This document shows, piece by piece, positions 37,720 to 48,618 of a stretch of DNA of 64,000 nt (within the stretch, counting starts at the first letter, position 1; every line of letters starts with the position of its first letter). Location: positions 13,330,192 through 13,394,191 of the forward strand of contig OY848917.1 of assembly GCA_963693285.1 (NCBI GenBank), written 5' to 3'. The DNA is from Xestospongia muta (Eukaryota > Porifera > Demospongiae > Haplosclerida > Petrosiidae). Under the pieces are notes generated by a model that did no database searches, was not told the origin of the DNA, and saw only the letters and a program-made list of their open reading frames with translations. Made by a program: the position numbers and the translations under genes.

Positions 37720-40015
37720 TAGACAGACATCACTTTATAGTACTGTACTTTTTCATCATCCATTATTGCCAAAACAATTTCCCGAACCGACATATTATGA
37801 AGAAACAAACACCTCATGAGAATTCTATGCAACAAAAAGAGGAATTATTTACATACACAACTAAAGTGCACTGCTATAATGTCTGTTCTAATGTAGCAAC
37901 AATTTACATATCCTATATGTTTACCTTTTCTTTAGACAAGGTTGCCTTATAATTGGAGTCTTTTTAAGTCTTTCCTCTTTTGAGCATTATCCTTCAAAGT
38001 GCTATTATTAACTTTCTTAGGTATATTTCCATTTACTTCCTTGGATACTGTGATTTTATAGTAAGACATTATATAATTTTACCTACAAATAATAAGATAT
38101 ATTGAGAGCTTTTATCACAGGAATGTAGTTATTGCTGATGAAAAATATGTAAATTAATATTTCTAACCGCTTCACATAATAATATTCATTTATCACACCT
38201 AGCGTAATTAAATAATGAGGTATACCTTATATAAACATAACGTCATTATGGAAGTAACTTTTTAATTAAATTTATCAGTCTAAAGTAAGAGTATTTAATA
38301 TGGCAGCTTTTGTATGACTTAATTAGAATTTTGTTGCTTTTTAATAAGTGGAGGAGCTATTAATCTTCTCTATGCTATTCTAATATAGTGAAATGAATGA
38401 ATACCACATTGTATTGATCTACAACATTTAAACCTCATCTATACATCCTTACTTTATTCTTGCTAGCTGATTTTGAATCTTGAACAATGGCCTCTGCATG
38501 TTGAACTGGTCCAGATCCATCAGAAAATGGAGCAAGAATATTGTTTCCTACATTTACATGCTTCTTTACAAGGTGTTTCAGACTCTGTACTTCAATTGAC
38601 ACATGTTGAGAAAATCATGGGTTGTATTTTCACTAACAATTGAAAGACACACAGCCTACTCTTCAATTAAAAAACATATTAAGTAATCATAATTATTGAA
38701 CACTAATAAAACACTAAAGTCAGTTTTGACTCTATTAGTGTTGTGCCACTAATTTGGTATTGGAACTAAAACTACTTATAGTACCTCATTTTAAACTTAG
38801 TTCCAAGAAATACTAGAACTAGTACTGTATTGGAAGTATACTGGTACTTGGTACTGGAACTAGTACTGTACTGTAACTATACTGGAACTAAATATTGGAA
38901 CTAGTACTGTACTAGAACTATACTGGTACTGGGTACTGGAACTAGTACTATACTGGAGGTATAAACTGGTACTGGCACAATATTAGACTCTATCTTATTT
39001 ATGCCAACATTAAAATGCTTAACCTATGTGCAAGTCTTTTTGCCAATGAGTTATTCAATCATTTCCTCTTGGAGTAGTATCCTTTAGAGTGTTTCCATTT
39101 GCCTTGTTATAAGTATTTCAACTTACTTTTTAGTTACTGGCACTAAACAATGACAATAACAACTCTTATTATAATTAGAGTTCAAACACACATTGTTAAT
39201 ACTATTACTATTTGTTACTGTATCTTTTATCACAGTAATACATCCTTTTATACATTACCTCCACTAAACCATACAATAATATTCATTCATCATACCTTCT
39301 GTTATTTGAACTTATTTCACACACAAGGCAGTCTATATCATAATAATAATAATTTCCCAGACTACATAATCAAGAGTTTGACATCTTATTGCCTGTTTAA
39401 AGGTTGATTCTTTTTACAGGCCATTTAAGCAGCCTATAAATGGACCATTTCAATAAATTGTAATATTTGATGTTAATAGTTACAATTTGTTTTTGTGATC
39501 AGCTATACAGAGAGTGGTATACCACCAGGTCACTGCTTTAAACTATATAGTCTCCTTGAGAATTTAATTATCAAGAGTATAGAAATTTATAGAAGTCTTT
39601 ACCTTCTTTCTTCCTATCTAGTATAATGGCTTCTGCATGTTGTACTTTAGCAGGGCTACCACCTGACCATGGAACCATAATGTGCTCCCCTACAACTGCT
39701 TAGAAGAGACAGCTAAAGTTCGTAGACTTCATCTTCAACGAATGAAAATCACACACTTGTTCTTCAACTAAAGGGCTGAGATTAGTATTTAAATATTACA
39801 CTTCTAGAAAACTAATTAGTCATCACTCCGTCTTATCTACATGTCAAAATAATATTGTTTAACATACGTGTAAGTCTTTTCGAGACGGACTTGGCCTTAA
39901 TTGCTGCTTTCCAAAGAGGACGTTTTTTGTCAGTACACTCATCCAATAGTCTAACATGGCCAGCCCCTTCGCATGGAGAGGAAGGGTCTGGAGAAAGCCG
40001 CATATGCGAGTTGTG
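37720..40015 (-). pseudogene. R-locus relic, copy 4
   Basis: Block order: a (about 40,010-39,850), b (about 39,770-39,605, VVGEHIMVPWSGG and KVQHAEAIILD), c (about 38,675-38,455, VGNNILAPFSDGSGP and VQHAEAIV), d (about 38,070-37,920) and a last block (IMDDEKVQYYKVMSV, stop near 37,722). Block d is frameshifted after NAQKRK. Blocks b and c read better here than in copies 1-3, which suggests this is nearest the ancestral state. Still not intact. Confidence 0.45.
38741..38980. repeat. Minisatellite inverted-repeat element (copy 5)
   Basis: The ends TTGTGCCACT and ACTGGCACAA enclose about four 40-base units. Same site and orientation as copies 2-4. Confidence 0.8.
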
Positions 40016-40751
40016 GAATTATTAAGTCACTCAACGTGATTTAGTGGTATTAATAATAATAACAATGGGCGTGACTAATACAGTATCCACGTGAAAAAGC
40101 ATGTCTTGTGTTGCTTGTGGGGAACATTAATTTACATAAAAGAAATATGAGAAATTTCTGCTATGATCTCTACCTGCTGAAGTATATGGGACTTAGAACG
40201 ATATGCTAAGTGAAGAAGAAGGCTTCATTAGTGCTCAGTAACTCTTGATTATGGACTATTCCATGTGGCAAGTATTAGAGCGTTTAAAGTATAAACACAG
40301 ATTATGTGACTATGCAAATTCAGTCCATTTTACTGAAGAAATATAGATCACTTATTCTAACAGGAAACATACCAGAATATAATCAAAATTTGTTATAACT
40401 GCAAATATGTCAACAAGAATTTGGTAAGTAATGTGTGTAACTCTACACTTATAGCAAAAACCCTTCATAAGTTACCTCTTTCAGCTTACGTTTAGAAATC
40501 CCCTCTATTACATGCAAATCATCAAACTAATTTGATCAAGAACTTTCTCCTACATGAATGTCAGCTTCCGATCTACTTCTGCAGATTGGTTACTTAATTG
40601 ATATATGAGAGTATGGATTTAAATTATTCACTTTTACCGCCATAGAATGATTAGACTACACATAACCTGTTATGTAGACAAGCTAGCCACTCTCTGTTTA
40701 TAAGCTGATGGATGGAGGAGGATCTCTGCTTGGCTTACTGGGATATTGGCT

Positions 40752-41131
40752 GGAAAACAAGGAAATGAAATCAATCAAATGAAAGGAAATTAAGGAAATG
40801 AAACTCTAGAAAACTTCAAAAAATATATGGAAATGCTTATTATCATTTCAATGTTCTATACATTCAGTCACAACGATCATTGTTTCAGCTTGCTTCATTG
40901 GTTATTGCATCCAATGTCCAGTGTACATTATATATATTTATGCATAAAAAATTAACTGCTGCTCAATATGGATCTCATTTGCTTGAAAATACATTATAAT
41001 TACTTATATATCAGTTATATATAATCATTATTGACAAAGTATGAACAATTACTTGATAATAAATAAAAATTGGAAATGGTTAATCAACTATTATTATAAT
41101 TTCATTTCCTTGGTTCATTTCCTTGTTTGCA
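40752..41131. mobile_element. MITE-like inverted-repeat element (copy 2)
   Basis: The left end (AAACAAGGAAATGAAATCAA) mirrors the right end (TTCATTTCCTTGTTTGC). There is no coding sequence. A further right-end fragment is at 43,283-43,376. Together with the copy at 4,235 it brackets the receptor array. Confidence 0.6.
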
Positions 41132-41920
41132 GACATTATAATCACTTATAAATAATCATTAATGAGAGAGTGTGAACAATTACTTCTATATCACTTATGA
41201 TTGTATAATCCGTTTTCTTAATTTTATTTCCTTGATGTCTTTTCCTAAGTTTCCAACTTCTCTGTCTTACTGTCCCATTGGAATGCATGGAATGTTGGGC
41301 AATACTATAATACAAAGGTGTAATCATTGCAAATTTATTATCAGCAGCCAAATTCTTTGTTTATACTGTTTTCTGAACTGCAATGACATGCTGTCCATCT
41401 TAATAGCTTCAAGGTAGGCCTAGAATCTCATCAGTAGTTTTATTAAAAATTATACCAAAATTAACTTCTACAGATATATCAAGGTATTATTAGTCTAGAA
41501 TTTTTCCTTACGAGTTTACCATGGTAGCGTTTTTATTTATAACAAAGGTGGACTGGTTGGGCAAACTCATTAATTGTTTTTTCTAACGTCAGATGTATCA
41601 CTTTTCAAAATTGGTCAGTCTTTGTGTACTCAAAGAGTATATGAATCAAAGATGATTTGCTCATATACACTGATATTACTGAGGAAGGTAAGTGGTTTCA
41701 TTATCAAACTTTCAAAACTGTAATCTCTCATGAAAGGCAGAAACCAAACAAAGCAGCTGTGTACACTGTCCACAGTATAAATTTCATAGTAACAAATCTA
41801 TTCCAGCAAATCTTCATCATAGTTATAACATTTAACTACATGAAGAGTCAATTCCATAGTACATTTATTACATTAATATGGTAACAGTACATGGTATTTA
41901 CTCGATTAATATTATGTTAT
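41132..41920. repeat. Dispersed repeat relics
   Basis: 41,417-41,480 recurs at 43,531-43,600 (AAAATTAACTTCTACAGAT block). 41,600-41,780 recurs at 28,490-28,660 with coding-like blocks TFKTVISHERQ and KAAVYTVHSI. No gene that I would trust. Confidence 0.4.
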
Positions 41921-42670
41921 TGTAACAAATAATTTGTAGCCTCTATGGGTGGAATATTATGGAATCTAGAACTAATTTAAAATACTCATTCATTAGTTTG
42001 GTCTTTTGTATTAAAGTAAACTCTACCAATAAATTATATTGTGAGTAATTGACTAATTCTAGATTCCATGACGATTAATCTAATTAATTTCTACGACTAG
42101 GTTATCAAAATAACTGAATAAGGTTTATAATGTATCTTCTTGTTTTGATGTCTATCAGGATTACATCCAAGTAGCCTTGAATGAATATGCAAAACGGCCC
42201 TAGATTTCTATTAAGTACAGATATTTACATTGTTCAAATAATTCACTGTTTTATCTAATTGATGATCAATTGGGTTCCACACATGTCTATCAAGTAATTC
42301 TATAATTAGAAAGTTTTTATGCTATTAGAAAGCATTGGCAACATTTGCTGTTTTAATAACTATGGAATTGACAGTTCAATGCTATTAAAAAGGAAAGGTA
42401 TGCATGTGGTTAGGATGGCTGTCCTAATATAAACTCCATAGTGACAATTGATTAAAAATCACTTGAAAAGTTAAGCTTAATTTAACAAATTTAACAACCA
42501 ATTTGTAGCTTATACAGGTGGATTATTATAAAATGTAGAATTCATGTCAATTACTCACTGTATAATTTATTGGTATCTATCACAATGTAACACATTATAT
42601 AGTGATTAGGTTACATTCATATTACATTCCATAGTAATTCAGTAATGTGAGCTACAAATTAGTTGTTACA
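41921..42670. mobile_element. Terminal-inverted-repeat element (copy 1)
   Basis: Left end TGTAACAAATAATTTGTAGC and right end GCTACAAATTAGTTGTTACA are near-perfect inverted repeats. The element is 750 bases with no transposase frame. Subterminal repeats (GTGGAATATTATGGAAT and GTGGATTATTATAAAATG) also appear. A second, longer copy is at 45,370-46,330. Confidence 0.7.
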
Positions 42671-43878
42671 ATTACACATTAATTTTAAGTGTGTAAGTGT
42701 AAAATATATATTTCATTGATGCAAGACATATTGTTATTTCACATTAAATCTTATCAAAGTATACTGATTGCATACAAAATTAATAGTATAAGTAATTGTA
42801 CAATCATGTAACAGACTCTATTCTAGCTTACTATTATTAAGAACAGTAATGTTAGGGATGACCCTGAAAAAAATGGCAGCCAAATATAAACCATTGTATA
42901 CAATTGTGTCATATTCAAATCTCAGTTATATATACCAATGACACAAGCTTTATAAAAACCTACTTCTTATGTCTGATTGTTTTCAAAGCCAGTAAACTAC
43001 TCCTTAAGCCTGAATGTATTGATAATAAAGTCAAAACCATAAAGTAGTGTCACTGCCAAATTGTTCTATTAATTCTGGACTTAAAAGGACTAGATAAGTC
43101 ATTAGTCCTTGAAGATATTGTCATGATTTGTCACATCAAAATGCAGATATTTATCTGGGTAGTGTAGTGTCATCATGGCGATTCCACACTATAGCACGTT
43201 CAGAGAGAGATTTTAACAGTTATTAAGTTTAGGTAAATAATGATAGGTATCCTTCCTCAGATAGATAACACTTCTATAAAATCATGAACAATTTCTTGAT
43301 ATCAAATAAAAGTTGGGAAATGGTTAATCAACTGTTATTATAATTTCATTTCCTTGGTTTCATTTCCTCGTTTGCCGGCATGCTTGGCTTACTGCTCTAT
43401 TGAATGTATGCGGGACAGTACCATAATGTGTCATAGTCGTTACGAATATTGTTCTTGCGACTTCCAAATCCATCAATCTTTGTTATGCTGTTTTTGATCT
43501 GATATGCCACGCTGTTTATTTTAAAAGATTGAAGGTAGGCCATAATTTCATCAGTCGATCTATTAAAAATTATGCCAAAATTAACTTCTACAGATACTTC
43601 TAAATTTATCCTTCCTAAAATTTATCCTTCCAATTAAGTTAGCATTTTTATTCAAGCTTCCATGAGCTATGTTTAAAGTGTAATCAAAACTGCAGTGCTA
43701 AAAGGTTATCTTTCTAAATGCTACGGCATATATAAATAACGACGTTTATAGCTACAGTGTACTATGACAACTTAACTCTACGGATCCACATTCCATACAT
43801 TTAAAGGAAGTTCGTTTTTAGTTCCTCCTCCGCTTGTCACCTTTTAAAAAAGGAGGAGGGGTTAGCTCGTTAAACTAG
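42671..43878. other. Duplicated spacer upstream of the DOMON gene
   Basis: 42,671-43,260 is repeated at 46,330-46,915 (for example GGGATGACCCTGAAAAAAATGGC). Near 43,840-43,860 a short GGAGGAGG/CCTCCTCC inverted pair could form a hairpin. No gene is seen. Confidence 0.5.
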
Positions 43879-43879
43879 C

Positions 43880-43886
43880 TATAAAT
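43880..43886 (+). promoter_or_regulatory. Possible TATA box of the DOMON gene
   Basis: TATAAAT lies 64-70 bases upstream of the preferred start codon at 43,950. If real, transcription would start near 43,910. This would exclude the upstream in-frame ATG at 43,902 and favour the ATG that opens the signal peptide. Inference only. Confidence 0.3.
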
Positions 43887-43949
43887 GTAACTTAAAATTT
43901 TTTGCCAAACATTACAACTACGGTCTATATGCAAACATCAACAGTTAAG

Positions 43950-46900
43950 ATGCAATTTCTTCAAGTTATTGTGTTAGTTAACCTGATAATGTTTGCTAGT
44001 GCTCATTGTAGTGGGACTTGGTCACCTTCAACTATGCCATCATATGTGTTAAGTTGGGAAGTGAGCAATGATGGACTCAGTGTGAGATTTAATGTTACTG
44101 TTCCTACTACAACTAATACATGGGCTGCTGTAGGTTTTTCTCCAATTCCTACCATGGTAAGTTACCTGAGTACTCTGGTCATGACCATAGACTGCTTTTA
44201 TTATTTAACCATTTTGTTTACATTTTAGTTGCATGCACCCATCCAAAATCCTTGAAGTGTATGTATGCATATGAATTTCGTAGTAACAAATCTAGTTCAA
44301 CATCTCATCATCATATTTATAACAATTAGCTACATGAACACTTAGTTCCATAGTACATTTATTACATTAATATGGTAACAGTACATGGTGTTTACTCGAG
44401 TGCATCAAATTATTTAATCTAACACGTAACCTCTATGACCATATATTGGTTAAATTGACTAATCAATATATTATATATTATAAATTCCTGAATGAACTGT
44501 TCTTACTTTGCCTGCATCTTTTTATTAGTTTACTTAATAAACATGACTTTGTCAACAAGTTTCTCTCAGTTTCCTTTACAAAAATTGATATAAACAGATA
44601 GGGAGGGAAAATTCAAATTACCGAGGGTCTATAAGCAAGGTAATAATAGAGCACAGAAATAATTACCTCTTAAATCAAATTATTAGTATGACAAAACTTC
44701 TACAAAACGACAGTCATTATGTCAGCATACCTATTATATATTTGTGAGAAATAACATTGTACGGAAAATGATTTTTGCAAATTTTGTAAGTAAGTTAATG
44801 ATGCATATAAGCACTATGCTTAACACATATATGAGCTATAGTATTTGTTTATGTTTATCTACAGTCAAAGTCAGACATTGCAATTGCAGCTGATAATGGA
44901 AGTATTTCTTTCGTGGAAGACAGGTTCAAGTTATATATTTAACAGTTAAATTAATTATGCACGTGTTGTCGTCTTTTATTAGATATGCTTTAAACAAATC
45001 AACTCCTTTTTATGACACAACTCAAAGTTTCACAGACCCAGCTACCAATAGAATGGATGGTGTCTTGTCTTTTGCTTTTACTCGTCTCATATACAGTACT
45101 GATACTAGTGGTCAAGATGTTAATTTGAATGTCTGTCAGTATGTAATCTGGGCATTTGGAGGAACAGTCAGTTTCACAAGTCCTGCAACCGTTGGTCATC
45201 ATGGCACAGCTGTGGATAGACGAGGTGTTTTTTCTAATCAAATATGTCTTCAGCAGTGTGATCGAGTATCTGGTAAGTACATAAATTGATTGATGGCATT
45301 TTCATCCATATATTTGTACCTATATAATTATATATATATATATCATCGTAAAAATTAATATTATGTTATTGTAACAAAGAATTTGTTGCCTACATGGGTG
45401 GAATATTATGGAATGTAGAATGAATGTAAAGTAATCACTCATTAATCAGTAGTTTTGTACTAAAAAAGCTGTACCAATAAATTAATTAATTTTAGATTCC
45501 ATGACAATTAACCATTTTCTACAAAGAGGTTATATAAATAACTGAATAACATTTATAATGTATCTTGTTGTTTTTATGTCCTACACACACAATTGATTCT
45601 ATCAGGATTGTATTCAAGTAGCCTTGAATGAATATGGATAAAGTCTTTGATTTATAGTTACACTGTTCTAGTAATTCGTTGTTCTATGTAATAGATGGTC
45701 ACTTGGGTTGCACACATGTCTATCAAGTACATCTATCATTAGAATGTTTTGATGGCATTAGAAAGCATTGGCAACATTTTGGTTACTATGGAATTGACAG
45801 TTCAATGCTATTAAAAAGGACAGGTATGCATGTGGTTAGGAAGGCTGTCCTAATATAAACTCCATAGTGGAAGGGCATAGTGACAGGGCATATGTTTGGC
45901 ATTCATAATAATTCTTAATCTATTTATACATAATCTCATAGCTCAGACAATAATTTATATGTGACTTGTTAATTAGTATATTAGCATAAATTCCGGAATT
46001 ACAAAATTAATTGGCTAACTGTTGAAGGAAGTTTCTATTTCACCTGTTAATATGGTGACTAAACTTAATCAACATTTTTTTGGTCATCCTAAAACCTAAA
46101 AGTATCAATTGATTATAAATCACTTGAAAAGTTAAGCTTAATTTAACAAATTTAACAACCAATTTGTAGCTTACACAGGTGGATTATTATAAAATGTAGA
46201 ATTCATGTCAATTACTCATCGTATAATTTATTGGTATCTATCACAACGTAACACATTATATAGTGATTAGGTCACATTGATATTACATTCCATAGTAATT
46301 CATTAATATAAACTACAAATTAGTTGTTACAATTACACATTGATTTTAAGTGTGTAAGTGTAAAATATATATTTCATTGATGTAAGACATATTGTTACTT
46401 CACATTAAATCTTATCAAAGTATACTGATTACATACAAAATTAATAGTATCAGTAATTGTACAATCATGTAACAGACTCTATTCTAGCTTACTATTATTA
46501 AGAACAGTAATGTTAGGGATGACCCTGAAAAAAATGGCAGCCAAATATAAACCATTGTATATATTGTGTCATAATTAAATCTCAGTTATATATACCAATG
46601 ACACAAGCTTTATAAAAACCTACTTCTTATGTCTGATTGTTTTCAAAGCCAGTAACTACTCCTTAAGCCTCAAAGTATTGATGATAAAGTCAAACCCAGC
46701 AAATAGCGTCACTGCCAAATTGTTCTATTAATTTTAGACTTAGAAGGACTAGATAAGTCATTAGTCTTTGAAGACATTGTCACGATTGTCCCATCAAAAT
46801 GCAGATATTTATCTTAGTAGTGTAGTGGGATTATGGCGATTCCACACTATAGCACGTTCAGAGAGAGGTTTAGTCAGCTATTAAGTTTAGGTAAATGATA

Positions 46901-47753
46901 GTTATCCTTCCACAGGACGCTATTTCATTCATTATTATAATTATTAATTAAAATTAATTAATATGTTATGATTATTGTTATTAATAATTATATTACCCAC
47001 GTGTAACAATACCTCAAGGATTGTTTCTGTATAGCCAGTGTCTATTTGTCCGGCAAGAAATGTATACTTTGTTGTGTATTAAACTGATCCCCACCCCCTA
47101 AACCTTTATACAACAAAGTATACATTTCCTGCCGGACGAATAGACACTACATTCTGTATATCTGTTGTGCAACCGATCTTGTCTATTCGTTTACATTGGA
47201 GTCTTGCTGTCCTTAAATTTTTTATACTGAAATTGATAATAAAGAGAGAAAGTTTTCTGACAAACTTTAATTGTCTTTTTTACAAATAAATATGACGATC
47301 TAGTAAGTTGTCATTAAAACTTCACTCTTCTTTAGGCATTCATAGTTAAAGGTAAGATTACTATAGATCACTTCTACAGCTACCCGAAGAAAGAGTATCA
47401 AGCACATGAAGCTCCATATTATCATATGTTATTGTGGAGATCATTATACACAAATACCTGTTCTGTTGGAGCAATAGTAACTATATTGTGTCCAAGTGTA
47501 TACATACATTTTTTAAATTATTAAAAAGTTTAGTTCAAACATTTGGCCAAATAGCACAGCTTACAAACAAATGCTTTTAATATATTACTTGCTTTCGTTG
47601 ACAATTACCAACCTTCAATAAAGGTCGATGTATCTGCATATGGTGATAAAAAGAATACAAGCAAGTAATAAAAACATTTTAAAAGATGTAGGCATGTCAA
47701 TGCCAAAAAGTAATGAAACATTGCAAGCGTAAAGACATAAAATCATAAAACAT

Positions 47754-47789
<36 letters not shown>

Positions 47790-48618
47790 CTTGGAAAGAT
47801 AGAATTAGGCTTTTGGTATGATGACAATTGACAAACCATACAAATTAAGTACAGAACTATGTTTGATATTACAGTTGGTTGATCATCCAAAACTGTGAAG
47901 ATAATTTGTTTATTTAGTGCATACTATAAGATATATGTGTATAAATTGTTTGTAAAGTTGTAATGGAATGATAACCAATGATATTTCTATTAGATTGGCT
48001 GTCTAAAATAATGTTATATATATAGGGAGATCTAGTTAAGGAAATTGTTATACCATTGAAGATATTTGTAAACAGTTAAATTTATATGCTTGCTAACTAC
48101 ATTAATGCTTGCCTGAATGTGAATGATGATTTCATCATTAAGTAGTTACTTATTTGTACTAAAACCATTGTATGTACTTGCACATGTTATATAGTGTAAT
48201 ACAAATAGCATGTCTTCTCTTAAAACAGCATTCTCACATGATATTATACAATAATTGAATTATCAGGTAGGCCATAACATTATCGATATGAAAATAAAAT
48301 CAGGTTTATAGCTGGTTTATTTATTGGCTTTTTACTAGCATTTATTTAATGCTATAGCAATCATCTTACATTAATGCCTTTTTGCAAAACCAACTATACC
48401 TTACAGTGAATAGGTACATTTAATACGTTTGTATTATTTAAGGCATTTCCTTTTATACTTACATGTAATTATATATATGCAATCTATAATTATTATGGTA
48501 TAAACAACTGTATCTTTTTTATATAGAGTGCTGTAAGGAAGTACTCAAGAAAGTAGCATGTGCTGAGATTATGCGTGAAAGTAAAGACAATATACCTCGT
48601 CCATGCTATGAACTATAG
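43950..48618 (+). CDS. Secreted DOMON-domain protein
   Basis: Exons 43950-44156, 44865-44923 and 44983-45272 are well supported and in phase (0, 2, 1). The first opens a signal peptide (MQFLQVIVLVNLIMFASAHC). Residues about 21-180 match a DOMON domain: GTWSP, LSWEVSNDGLSVRFNVT, WAAVGFSP, SDIAIAADNG, Asp-rich mid part and a WAFGG strand. DOMON domains bind haem or sugars in other proteins. No cytochrome b561 membrane part is seen. A tentative last exon, 48527-48618, follows in phase (ECCKEVLKKVACAEIM to CYEL, stop), with AATAAA near 48,770, giving 215 residues. It lies behind a 3.25 kb intron full of repeats, so it may be wrong. The second donor (GTTCAA) is weak. Confidence 0.65.
45370..46330. 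mobile_element. Terminal-inverted-repeat element (copy 2)
   Basis: Related to 41,921-42,670, with the same ends (TGTAACAAAGAATTTG and CAAATTAGTTGTTACA) plus about 200 extra bases near 45,880-46,100. It lies inside the third intron of the DOMON gene model. Confidence 0.65.
47038..47147. repeat. Perfect-arm inverted repeat
   Basis: GTGTCTATTTGTCCGGCA and its continuation through ACTTTGTTGT are mirrored about 33 bases later with two or three mismatches (ACAACAAAGTATACATTTCC to GACAC). The arms are about 38 bases. Either a snap-back miniature element or a strong RNA hairpin in the DOMON intron. The CCGGCA core also occurs near 56,835-56,880. Confidence 0.75.
47754..47789. repeat. (GA)n microsatellite
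   Basis: About 36 bases of GA with a single AA interruption. Confidence 0.95.

Noticed and set aside
39150..39407. Plus-strand open frame rich in Ile, Thr and Tyr
   Set aside because: AT-rich low-complexity reading inside a repeated spacer, not conserved in the other units.
43902..43949. Upstream in-frame ATG of the DOMON gene
   Set aside because: It would put 16 polar residues before the signal peptide, and the possible TATA box at 43,880 places it upstream of transcription.
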